Source of the DNA: Humulus lupulus | Taxonomy: Eukaryota; Streptophyta; Magnoliopsida; Rosales; Cannabaceae | Reading direction: 5' to 3' | DNA length: 64,000 bases | NCBI RefSeq assembly: GCF_963169125.1 | Contig: NC_084801.1 | Location: 111,751,061 to 111,815,060, forward strand | Shown: piece after piece, positions 44,788 through 54,613 of the stretch | Position numbering within the stretch: the stretch's first letter is position 1 | Layout: the number at the start of each line of letters is the position of its first letter | Made by a program: the position numbers and the translations under genes | The notes under the pieces: generated by a model | Seen by the model: only the letters and a program-made list of their open reading frames with translations | Database searches by the model: none | Told to the model about the DNA's origin: nothing

Positions 44788-45033
44788 AAAATTTGAGCTA
44801 GAAAGTTGAAAGCATAAAAACTACTACTAACATATAAAATTTTTGCACTTGATTTGTAAATTTCTTTTTCCTCAAGGGCACAAAAAATATAAAGTTACAA
44901 AAATTATAAGGGACACAGCCCTTGGGGTAAAAGCAATTTACAAATCAAGTCTGAGCTATTTTGGTTATCTTATGTCTATTTTTATATGTTAGTAGTAGTT
45001 TTTATGCTTTCAACTTTCCAGCTCAAATTTTTG
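44788..45033. repeat. Near-perfect 50-bp fold-back
   Basis: 44790-44839 is the reverse complement of 44982-45031 with one mismatch; both contain ACTACTACTAACATATAAAA or its complement. A second inner pair, GCACTTGATTTGTAAATT (about 44845) and AATTTACAAATCAAGT (about 44936), extends the structure. It sits where the coiled-coil exon of D's antisense gene ends. Confidence 0.9.
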
Positions 45034-45791
45034 AACATTGTCTACCTTTAAATTTTTTCCTTAATATTATACATCATATTTCTGGATCGAAATATTTTGA
45101 GCATGCTATTATTAAGGACGTGCTTTTATACTTGTTGATTCGTACAAATATACGTTTGGGTTTAAGTTCGAATTTCAATACATTCATGCATATTTTATTC
45201 GAAATGCCCATGTTCGACTTCGTTATTGTCAAGGTCGAACTTTACTTTTACAACATATTTCAAAATTACTCAAATGGTATGTATCCTCGTTAGTCTAGTT
45301 ATATTTTGTTTTTCTAGTTATTTTTGCTCATCCTCGAGTATGACCTCGAGGTTGCGAGGTCGAAACTCATTTACAAAATTTCCAACCCTTCCAGCCCTAG
45401 TCTCGACATATGATATTGGTTGGTTTATATAGAATTCCAACTTTTGACTATGTCGACAAGGTTTTGCTGGTTTGTTCTAGACTTGTTTAATTCACGTGTT
45501 TGGTTAATGATCCACACACTTATTGTTTTCTTCATGTTAGGTTAACAATCCAAACATTGCTATTAGAGTGAATTTTTATTTATGTTATATTTTTTCGAGC
45601 CTATGATATGATTGTATACCACTTATGCCCCTTAATATCCTACGATTACGATCTTAGGTTATTGAATTTTGAGGGCTTGCAAAAAAGTATAACAATAAGA
45701 ATACAACATTTGAATGAAATTCAGTACTTTATTGAAAAAAAACAAAAACCAAATACACGCTTAGTTATAACGAATAAACATCGTTCGTATA
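45034..45791. other. Element D inter-gene region
   Basis: Non-coding stretch between the antisense gene and the end of pol, AT-rich with several TCGA-containing phrases. Equivalent in position, though not clearly in sequence, to 61261-62141 in element C. Confidence 0.5.
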
Positions 45792-46649
45792 TTACTGAAA
45801 ATAAGGTCGTAGACGTTCACCATTCCAAGCTTGCGAAACCAATCCTCCATATAGCCTCGCTAGTTTATAAACTCTGGGTTGAATGACGGACTCGATCTAG
45901 TAGGATCCCTCCTAATTAGGCTCGAGCACACCAGCAGATGGGTCTCGTGTGGCTAGAATCACGTGCCTTAACACCAATTCTCCCATTTCGAATTTCCTAT
46001 CTCGAACCCTTTTGTTAAAATATCTCGTAGCCCTTTGCTGGTATGCAACATTTTTCAACTGGGCTTCATCTCGTCTGTCTTCGATAAGGTCCAAAATTTC
46101 ATCGAGCTGGGATTGGTTCGAGGTTTAGTCATATGTGCCACGCCTTATAGTTGGGATTTTGACGTCGATAGGCAACATGGCCTCACATCCATAAGCCAGG
46201 GAGAAGGGGGTATGCCCCGTCGAGGTTCTCGTTGTTGTTCTGTATGCCCACAAGACTTGAGGTAGTTCCTCTGCCTATCTCCCCTTAGCTTCTTCTAGCA
46301 TTTTCTTCATTGAACTCTTTAGAGTCTTATTTATTGCTTCGACCTGACCATTTGCTTGGGGATGGGCCATGGAGGAAACACTTTTAATTATCCCATTTTT
46401 TTCGCAGAAGTGTGTGAACAAATCACTGTTAAATTGGGTCCCATTATCTGACACATTCTTCCTAGGCATCCCGTATCTACATATGATGTTTTTTACTACG
46501 AATTCTAGGACCTTCTTCGAGGTGATAGTAGCTAAGGGATCGGCTTCAGTCCACTTCGAGAAATAATCGACATTGAGTACAACGTATTTTACTCCACCTT
46601 TTCTGGTTGGCAAGGAGCCTATGAGGTCGATTCCCCATATCGTGAATGG
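45792..46649 (-). pseudogene. Element D integrase, core and C-terminal part
   Basis: Minus-strand integrase from the E insertion leftward: TIWGIDLIGSLPTRKGGVKY, VDYFSKWTEADPLATITSKK and IICRYGMPRKNVSDNGTQFN with the second catalytic Asp. HPQANGQVEAINKTLKSSMK follows with the catalytic Glu. After a stop near 46276 come [37 protein letters not shown] and finally RLRPYFQ, stop TAA at 45792-45794. The D-D-E triad is complete once joined to the right-hand piece, but stops at about 46275, 46127 and 45912 disable it. Confidence 0.88.
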
Positions 46650-46967
46650 TGTGGATGCCAAAAATCCACCAAGAAAAAAATTGAGGTTTACCCTCGCTAG
46701 CCACAGGCAAACCAAGCAACCCAATATTTTGCCCCACGCAAGTCCCATGTCTTGTAGGAGGCCTTTGCAAAGATGCCCCTAGAGACCCGAGGGCCTTCCC
46801 ATACGAGGCAGCCCGACATGCACAAGTATCTGCCAAGGAAACGAAGGCCTCACTATGCGAGGCTACCCATGACCCGTGCGCATCTCGCGACTCGGCTGCG
46901 CATCCGAGCCTCCCACGCGAGGCCCCCGTCTCGCCTCGGCCATGTGCACTCGAGCTTCCCGCGCGAG

Positions 46968-47957
46968 ACCAACATGCGTGCCCAAGGGGCGGGCCACGCG
47001 AGGCCCCCGTCTCGCCTTGGCCATGTGCACTCGAGCTTCCCACGCTAGACCAACATGCGTGCCCAAGGGGCGTGCCACGCGAGGCCCCCATGCGTGCCCA
47101 AGGGGCGTGCCACGCGAGGCCCCCATGCGTGCCCAAGGGGCGTGCCACGCGAGGCCACCATCCGTGCCCCCCAAGGAACGTGCCCAAGGGGCGTGCCACG
47201 CGAGGTCATCTTCTGTGCCCAAGGGGCGTGCCACGCGAGACCACCATGCGTGCCCAAGGGGCGTGCCGTGCGAGGCCCCCATGCGTGCCCAAGGGGTGTG
47301 CCATGCGAGGCCACCATGCGTGCCCAAGGGGCGTTCCGCGCGAGGCCACCATGCGTGCCCAAGGAGCGTGCCATGCGAGGCCCCCATGCGTGCCCAAGGG
47401 GCGTGCCACGTGAGGCCCCCATGCTTGCCCAAGGGGCATGCCACGCGAGGCCACCATGCGTGCCCAAGGGGCGCGCCACACGAGGCCCCCATGCGTGCCC
47501 AAGGGGCGTGCCACGCGAGGCCAACATGCGTGCCCAAGGGGCGTGCCACGCGAGGCCACCATGCGTCCCCAAGGGGCGTGCCATGCGAGGCCCCCATGCG
47601 TGCCCAAGGGGCGTGCAACGCGAGGCCACCATGCGTGCCCAAGGGGCGTGCCATGCGAGGCCACCATGCGTGCCCAAGGGGCGTGCCACGCGAGGCCACC
47701 ATCCGTGGCCAAGGGGCGTGCCACACGAGGCCACCATCCGTGCCCAAGGGACGGGCCCAAGGGGCATGCCATGCGAGGCCATCATCCGTGCCCAAGGGGC
47801 ATGCCACGCGAGGCCACCATGTGTGCCCAAGGGGCGTGCCGCGCGAGGCCACAATGCGTGCCTAAGGAGCGTGCCATGCGAGGCCCCCATGCATGCCCAA
47901 GGGGCGTACCACGCGAGGCCACCATCTGTGCCCAAGGGGCGTGCCACGCGAGGCCCT
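46968..47957. repeat. 35-bp GC-rich tandem array, 5' LTR of element E
   Basis: Roughly 26-28 units of CCAYCATGCGTGCCCAAGGG plus GCGTGCCACGCGAGG (35 bases in total), with point differences, especially at CpG sites, and a few insertions. As 35 is not a multiple of three and the unit lacks stops in most frames, long open frames of up to 348 codons appear in several frames on both strands. They are not genes. Confidence 0.95.
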
Positions 47958-48382
47958 AGGGCCGGCATATTCTTTGGAGGCCATCACACCATGCTACTCC
48001 ATCAGGAGCACCCCACAGAAGCTCTCACGCCTAGCCCTCTTAGCCTGACCAGCAAAGTTTATCTCTCACGTGTATCTTTTGGAATGTACCCGCAGACCTA
48101 AGGGAGTCAGCGTACGAATATGGTACCTCTGCCAGGCAAGTAGTGGGAACGCCATGAGAGGGGGAATGGCATACGTGTCTGTGGCTAGATGTCAAAGTTG
48201 ACACCACTACCACCTGCACCACTCCTCTGACATTCTTACGGTCAAGTAGTGGAGACATCCTCCTGGCACCTGTCCTTGTACTGGTTGCAAGACCACAATC
48301 TCTGAAACCACTCTCCAGACAGTGTACCTATGTACTACCTGGTCCCCTGGACCACAATGTATCTAGGGCCATTAGAGCCCAC

Positions 48383-48391
48383 TATATAATG
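48383..48391 (+). promoter_or_regulatory. TATA box of element E LTR
   Basis: TATATAATG in AGCCCACTATATAATGAATC. It is identical in the 3' LTR at about 54401-54409, about 200 bases before the LTR end, the usual place for the U3 promoter. Confidence 0.6.
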
Positions 48392-48591
48392 AATCCCAAT
48401 TCCACATGGATGGGGGTTGGAAAATTTACTGTAGCAAGTGCACCATATTGAATGAAAAACTGATTTTACCATTGTTCTTCTGCAATTGTTCTTAGAGTTG
48501 ATACTTAAATTTCTAAGGATTTTCTATTGATAATCTTTACCTTGCAATTCTCTCCAACTTAACTTAGTTGATGAGTTCTCACCATCAACAG

Positions 48592-48610
48592 TTTGGCGCC
48601 GTTTGTGGGA
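48592..48610 (+). other. Element E primer-binding site
   Basis: TTTGGCGCCGTTTGTGGGA lies one base after the 5' LTR. TGGCGCC plus GTTTGTGGG is the familiar plant Gypsy primer-site form; I do not assign the tRNA. Confidence 0.75.
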
Positions 48611-48650
48611 AGAACAAGCATCAAGCCAGTGTTCTTCCATCACTTCCAAC

Positions 48651-51600
48651 AATGAAAGATGCTAAGACGTTCAAAATGCCTACGGCAAATACAAGAGGTT
48701 GAGGTTCGCCGAGACGAAGTAGAGCGGAGGGCTTCCAAGAAAGACCCCCCTCTGCCCGAGCATGGAGGTGGGCCGGAAGAACCTCTTCCCCCAGGGGAGG
48801 AGAGGGAATCATCGTCCCCATCTATCCAGCCCGACGGAGGTCATTCAGAGACACTAGTTGTAACGACCCAAAATCGCTAATAAGGCTTGGAGCCTTGATT
48901 AGTGTGCCTGGAGGGCAATAATTGTTATATTGCATTAATTTATGTGATTTTAATGAATATGTAATTAGTATGCATGTTTAGGTGAAATAAATATGCATGT
49001 GGACCCCGTTTGTATGGTAGGGGTAAATTGGTAATTTTAGCCCGCTGAGGGCATATATGTGGTAATTGTATTATGTGATCTGTACCACGTGGGTGTGGTG
49101 TTTTTATTGTGATGCACGTGCCGAGACGGTCCTAGAGAGCAAGTTAACTTAAAAGTCACAACGGGATTTTATACCCGGCTCGAGAGGAGCCTAGGGGTAC
49201 TTTGGGAATTTTATGGTTAAGTAAAGAATTGGCGGTTAATGGTTATTGGAGATTTAGTAACCTGGGTAACCATTAATTACTGATGAGAGTAACAAGTTTA
49301 GGTGAAAGAAATGGTAGAATTGCAATATAGGAGAAAGGACTAGAGTGCCCTTTAGGTGTAGTTAGCAAAGGGTTTTGATGAAGGGGTAAAATGGTCATTT
49401 GGCTGGGAATTAGATATGTTGCAGCTGGGTATTAAGGGGTACACAGTTTGGGGCTTGGTCATTGTTTGGTTTTGTTAAAAATAAAGAGAAGAAAAACTAG
49501 AAGAAGAAAAGTTAGGGCAAGGAGAGGAAGAAGAGAAGAAGGGAGTTGAAACTTGAGGGATCTAGGAGGAGAATCAAGGGGTTGGAGGCAATTAAACTTG
49601 ATCATAAGCCAAGACTTTCTGAGGTAAGGATTTATCTCTTCTTTGTTAAGTTTCTAAGCTTGATTTTTCTTCCCTTAATATGTTAGTATGAAGATTGAAA
49701 GTTGATGTGTGGCCAATTGGTGAATTGGGGATTTGATTGTGGGTTTGGGTTCTTTGATGATGTTTCTGAGTTGTTAGATGGTTTATGTGGGGTTTTGAGT
49801 TGATTTTGGGGCTTAGGTGTGAGTTTGAGATGATTTGGGAGTGTTTTGGATGATGAAATGCAGAGGAAAAACCCAGTTTTTCTGGGTTCGCGAAGGAGCG
49901 TCGCGGCCCTGTTCTTGGGCGCCGCGGCGCGAGGCTGTTTGCAGTCAGGGAGCTCTCTGACTTCTCTGGGTGCCGCGGCCCTTGCGGGTAGCGCCGCGGC
50001 GCTACGCCTTTTTCAAGATGGGAAATTTTGCAAATTTGAGCTTTTGCTCCGGGGGTTCGGGGGATGCTTCCGATGAATTGTTTTAGGAATTTGGGAGTCC
50101 CGAGAGTATGGGATTGGTCCGAGGAAGTGGTTTTGAATTGATTAGTATTAAAGGGTGTTTCATGTGTGTTGTGACTAGGATATTGGAGAGGCTCGTGCTA
50201 GAGGACCGTGCTCGCGGCTTAAGTGCATCAGGAAGCTCGGAGTACAGGTAAGAAAACTATAACACCCGTAGGATAGGGCGTGGGCCCATAGTGTGATTGC
50301 GGGGCACGACCCTATATTGCATGATGAGATGATTGCCGGGCACGGCACTATATTGCATTACATGTTAGGGTGCAGATTTAAATGAATTGATATTTGTTTG
50401 AATGTTGTTTGATTTATGCTATATATGATTATAGTGAAATGAACGGCTATGGCCGAGGGCGGCAAGGCCGAGAACGGCAGCGGGGCCGGAAGTAACACTT
50501 AGCACATGGGATGCTTATAATCAGGGTAGGACCCAGTGGATACATGTGATATCCCTACGGTGAGGACCGAGACCCCAGGCTTTGGTAAGGCTTCTGGGGC
50601 AGCATGGCCGTGTTTGCTTAGTCTAATGGTTTACTTGTTTATCTGTGGATTATCTGATATGATAAACTGTATAAATTGCATATGTTATGTTCTGCATGAG
50701 TTTTCTTGCTGGGCTTCGGCTCACGGGTGCTCTGTGTTGCAGGTAAGGGAAATGACTGAGTCAACCAACCATGAGTACAGAGAGCGTGAAGCGACGCGTA
50801 CATGTTTGGCCTGCCCGACTGCTTTGGTTGGGGGTTTATTCGATAATGGCTGTAATAATCTATGATTTTTATAACTGATCAACTGTAAACTTATTTCAAG
50901 ATGTAAATAGTTTTCAAACCTTATTTTGGGATCCCAAATGTTTAATACTAGAAGTTTTATTGAAACAACGCATTTTTCTAAGATTACAGCCTTAACTTTT
51001 AATTAGTCACACTTTTGTTTCAAAACCTCGGTTAGCGAGTTCATTGCACACTGTTTTGTCTTAAAACTCACTTAGTAACTGCTCTAAGGAAGTAGGGCGT
51101 TACACTAGTGTATCCACTTAACCGGCCTCGGTTGACCCCACGCCCAGGCCACCAGGACCCCAGTCCCTCGACGCACTGGGTAGGCAAGGGTCCCGAGGTA
51201 CGCTCGGTAAGTTCGAGCTCAAGGATGAGATTCACGAGTTGCATAAAAAGACTTGAAGGCTGGAAACCACGATAGAGAACATGCAGGAGGTTTTAAACAA
51301 CCTACTGCAAGGGAAGTTAAGCATACCCCTCCCTAAGCGTAAAGGGAAGGAGCATGAAAAAGGGGAAAGCACTGTCCCCGTAGACGGTGAGGGAACCCAA
51401 CTTTCCACCAATAAAACCCCCCAGACAAAGTACCAGGGGGAACCTAGGCCAACGAAATGTCCCTAGGAGCTAAGGCGAAGGGAAGGTGATGGTCGTAAGA
51501 ACGAGGCCGATGTGCCCTCAAAAGAGGCACCCCCTGGCCTAAGAAAAGAGCTCCATGGGGAGAGGTCAGAAGTAAGAGACGTACCCCCCGCGGTTCCCCC

Positions 51601-52362
51601 GAGGGACACAACCAAGGCAAGGGATCAACCCGAGAACCCGCAAAACTCCTTATGCAAAAAGAGGAGGGGACTAGACACCAAAATGCGAAGCCCTCGAGGC
51701 AAGATCACCACTGCACTTGGGGGGCACATGGATGATGAAGAGTTCGACCGTGATTCACCCTTCACAAGGGAGATTCAGGCTGAGCAAATGCCCACTGGCA
51801 TCAGAGAGCCTCGCATGACTCTGTACGAGGGTACTACAGACCCAAAATATCACTTAGACTCCTTCAATAACTTGATGAGGTTAAGAGGGGTCAACAACAG
51901 GGCAAAGTGTCATTGCTTCGTTGTTACGCTTAAAGGAGTGGCGTACAAGTGGTTCAAGAGGTTAAGGCCAGGAACAATCGAGTCATGGCAATGATTCTCT
52001 GATGAATTTCTTTAGCAACACCATGCAGCGTGTGATTACGTCATGCCAACTACCAGCCTCGCTAACATAAAACAAGGTGAGAATGAAAGCTAAAGGACTA
52101 CATCCATAGGTTCAGTATAGAAGCAACAAAGGTGAGAGGTTTAACCAAAGCGAAGCATAAGATGGATATTACGGCCGGAGTTCGTCCAGGAAGCAAGTTG
52201 TGGGGTAACATGCTCAAAAGAGAAGTTACGAATTTGGATGACTTCTTCGAGAGAGCACAGAAGTACATACGTGTGGAAGAGGGCCATCAGAACTTCTATG
52301 TGGAAGAAAGCAAACCTTCCTCCAGTTGCCCTACTACCAATACATCTGAAGATTCCATATAG
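48651..52362 (+). pseudogene. Element E gag, split by solo LTR S4
   Basis: Gag of the non-autonomous element. The start is uncertain: an ATG at 48651 or 48659 opens short frames. S4 interrupts it at 48864-51104. After S4 the main frame continues FELKDEIHELHKKT, a short coiled coil (TIENMQEVLNNLLQGKLSIP), a charged region, then the capsid domain: FDRDSPFTREIQAEQMPTGI, YEGTTDPKYHLDSFNNLMRL and CFVVTLKGVAYKWFKRLRPG (about 51745-51990). A stop at 51992-51994 and a frame change lead to KAKHKMDITAGVRPGS and FFERAQKYIRVEEGH (52132-52362). No zinc knuckle was seen. Stops interrupt the frame near 51125, 51254 and 51464. Confidence 0.8.
48864..51104 (+). mobile_element. Solo LTR S4 (2.2 kb) in element E gag
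   Basis: Starts TGTAACGACCCAAAATCGCT and ends GTAGGGCGTTACA, flanked by a perfect 5-bp duplication CTAGT. The best-preserved member of the S1 family. Landmarks are GGCTCGAGAGGAGCC, a leader with donor-like GAGGTAAGG at 49620, a GC-rich core 'gcgccgcggcgc' (about 49918-50007), and 'tcttgctgggcttcggctca' near 50704. A 76-codon frame at 49846-50076 in the GC core has no recognisable domain. Confidence 0.92.
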
Positions 52363-52454
52363 AAGGGGGCGTCGTGATAAAGGGGTCACTGACCAAGTTT
52401 GAGATTGAACGAAGACCATCTAGCCATGAAAGTCCTGACTCGAGGGGAGATCAC

Positions 52455-52680
52455 CCCAAAAATAGACGCTTGAGAAAAGGGTCTCCAAAGTAGACGCTTG
52501 AGAAAAGGCTCTCAAAAGTAGATGCTTGAGAAAAGGGTCTCCAAAAATAGACGCTTGAGAAAAGGGTCTCCAAAGTAGACGCTAGTAAAAAGGATCTCAA
52601 AGTAGACGCTTCCAAAAAGGGTCTCAAAGAAGACGCTTGCAAAAAGGGTCTCAAAGAAGACGCTTGCAAAAATAGTACTA
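52455..52680. repeat. Tandem repeat of 27-29 bp in element E 3' region
   Basis: Eight units of AGTAGACGCTTGAGAAAAGG with GTCTCCAAA following, becoming more diverged rightward (AAGAAGACGCTTGCAAAAAG). Lies between gag and the purine tract. Produces Phe/Leu-rich spurious frames on the minus strand. Confidence 0.92.
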
Positions 52681-52961
52681 TGCCTAATGACGAGAAGGAC
52701 GCTTCTCGCAAGATATAATAAGCACGCGCAAAAATAGATAAAAGGATAGCTAGAACCCAAAGGGTCAACATATCCTCATAGATACAACCAAGGTGCAACA
52801 AAGAGAGACCTATCGAACCCCCATTCGCGTGGGCTTCAAAGGACCTCGAGCATGGAAAATACAAAAAAAAAAATAATAAAAAAAAAATACGATAAAAAAT
52901 AAAAAGGAAGAGAAGAGTCTACAAGAACGCCTAAAGGCCTTCGTATAGATTGGGGGGCAAG
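52681..52961 (+). other. Element E 3' leader with polypurine tract
   Basis: Non-coding tail with a long A-rich run at 52858-52905, ending in the purine tract ATTGGGGGGCAAG (52949-52961) immediately before the 3' LTR. Confidence 0.7.
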
Positions 52962-54608
52962 TGTGGATGCCAAAAATCCACCAAGAAAAAAATTGAGGTT
53001 TACCCTCACTAGCCACGGGCAAACCAAGCAACCCAATATTTTGCTCCACGCAAGTCCCATGTCTCGTAGGAGGCCTTTGCGAAGATGCCCCTAGAGACCC
53101 GAGGGCCTTCCCATACGAGGCAGCCCGACATGCACAAGTATCTGCCAAGGCAACGAGGGCCTCACTATGCGAGGCTGCCCATGACCCGTGCGCGTCTCGC
53201 GACTCGGTTGCGCACCTGAGCCTCCCACGCGAGGCCCCCGTCTCGCCTCGGCCATGTACACTCGAGCTTCCCGCGCGAGGCCACCATGCGTGCCCAAGGG
53301 GCGTGCCACGCGAGGCCCCCATGCGTGCCCAAGGTGCGTGCCATGCGAGGCCACCATGCATGCCCAATGGGCATGGCACGCGAGGCCCCCATGCGTGCCC
53401 AAGGGGCGTGGCACGCGAGGCCACCATGCGTGCCCAAGGGGTGTGCCACGCGAGGCCACCGTGCGTGCCCAAGGGGCGTGACACGCGAGGTCCCCATGCG
53501 TGCCCAAGGGGCGTGCCACATGAGGTCACCATGCGTGCCCAAGGGGGCGTGCCACGCGAGGCCACCATGCGTGCCCAAGGGGCGTGCCATGCGAGGCCAC
53601 CATTTGTGCCCAAGGGGTGTGCCACGCGAGGCCACCATGCGTGCCCAAGGGGCGTGCTATGCGAGGCCACCATCCGTACCCAAGGGGCGTGCCACGCGAG
53701 GCCACCATGCGTGCCCAAGGGCCATGCCATGCGAGGCCACCATCCGTGCCCAAGGGGCGTGCCACGCAAGGCCACCATCCGTACCCAAGGGGCGTGCCAC
53801 GCGAGGCCATCATCCGTGCCCAAGGGGCATGCCACACAAGGCCATCAAGGGGCGTGCTGCGCGAGGCCACCATGCGTGCCCAAGGAGCGTGCCACGCGAG
53901 GCCCCCATGCGTGCCCAAGGGGCATGCCACGCGAGGCCACCATCCGTGCCCAAGGGGCGTGCCACGCAAGGCCCTAGGGCCGACATATTCTTTGGAGGCC
54001 ATCACACCATACTACTCCATCAGGAGCACCCCACATAAGCTCTCACGCCTAGCCCTCTTAGCCCAGCCAGCAAAGTTTAACTCTCACGCGTATCTTTTGG
54101 AATGTACCCGCAGACCTAAGGGAGTCAGCGTACGAATATGGTACCTTTGCCAGGCAAGTAGTGGGAATGCCAGGAGAGGGGGAATGGCATACGTGTCTGT
54201 GGCTAGATGTCAGAGTCGACACCACTACCACCTGCACTACTCCTCTGACATTCGTATGGTCAAGTAGTGGAGACATCCTCTTGGCACCTGTCATTGTAGT
54301 GGTTGCAAGACCACAATCTCTAAAACCACTCTCCAGACAGTGTACCTATGTACATCCTGGTCCCCTGGACCACAATGTATCTAGGGCCATTAGAGCCCAC
54401 TATATAATGAATCCCAATTCCACATGGAAGGGGGTTGGAAAATTTACTGTAGCAAGTGCACCATATTGAATGAAAAACAGATTTTACCATTGTTCTTCTA
54501 CAATTGTTCTTAGAGTTGATACTTAAATTTCTAAGGCTTTTCTATTGATTATCTTTATCTTGCAATTCTTTCCAACTTAACTTAGTTGACGAGTTCTCAC
54601 CGTCAACA
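52962..54608 (+). repeat. Element E 3' LTR (1647 bp)
   Basis: Starts TGTGGATGCCAAAAATCCAC and ends GTTCTCACCGTCAACA. Its 35-bp array spans about 53281-53973, with about 20 units, and it lacks the duplicated 80-base block of the 5' LTR. Outside the array the two LTRs differ at only a few percent of positions by eye. Confidence 0.92.
53281..53973. repeat. 35-bp GC-rich tandem array, 3' LTR of element E
   Basis: Same unit as 46968-47957, with about 20 copies including shortened ones (near 53845) and one with an extra G (near 53546). Open frames of up to 341 codons across it are artefacts. Confidence 0.93.
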
Positions 54609-54613
54609 AATGG

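Larger units (their letters stand above)
37526..44822 (+). pseudogene. Element D antisense multi-exon gene (Transposase_28-like plus coiled coil)
   Basis: Plus-strand gene lying against D's pol. The leader exon ends at donor GT 37723; the intron ends at AG 38300 directly before ATG 38301. Exon 1 (38301-39570) reads WWGPRSVIPYHR, then LTRKISELLSCHG. It continues with a domain like plant 'putative gypsy-type transposon' Transposase_28: LKDYFQSFLDYVGIALVQLQ, ILYPFCLKSNPSRAHGGDGF and KFKTAFFWTDDLAPS. Solo LTR S3 (39577-43565) interrupts it. Exon 2 (about 44022-44542) contains LGADLCSNMLYWAGQACSNL, then an intron at 44543-44619, then exon 3, Ala/Glu/Lys-rich coiled coil (EAKGAQVKAEEAQAKAED), to about 44800. 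In-frame stops TAG, TGA and TAG at 38307, about 38391 and about 38460, plus later ones. Function unknown. Confidence 0.65.
46650..48590 (+). repeat. Element E 5' LTR (1941 bp)
   Basis: Starts TGTGGATGCCAAAAATCCAC and ends GTTCTCACCATCAACA. It holds the 35-bp array (46968-47957) in its first half and a promoter region with ACTATATAATG at 48381-48391. It is about 290 bases longer than the 3' LTR because of extra array units and a duplicated 80-base block (GTCTCGCCTCGGCCATGTGC, at about 46928 and 47011). Confidence 0.92.
46650..54608 (+). mobile_element. Element E: gag-only non-autonomous Gypsy-type retrotransposon
   Basis: Plus-strand element with LTRs at 46650-48590 and 52962-54608, a primer site at 48592, a purine tract at 52949-52961, and a perfect 5-bp duplication AATGG (46645-46649 and 54609-54613) inside D's integrase. 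Between the LTRs there is only a decayed gag, with solo LTR S4 inserted in it, and a 27-29 bp repeat block. No protease, reverse transcriptase or integrase sequence is present, so it would depend on another element. The LTR pair is very similar outside the tandem array, so it is relatively young. Confidence 0.9.

Noticed and set aside
46863..48101. Long reading frames (up to 348 codons) on both strands
   Set aside because: They lie wholly in the 35-bp tandem array, exist in several frames at once, have no domain, and recur at 52810-54267 in the other LTR. They are repeat artefacts.
49846..50076. 76-codon frame in solo LTR S4
   Set aside because: Covers the GC-rich LTR core; the equivalent region in S1 and S2 is not open in the same frame, so coding is unlikely.
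52810..54267. Long reading frames on both strands in the element E 3' LTR
   Set aside because: Same tandem-array artefact; the minus-strand frame of 341 codons simply runs through array units into LTR flank.
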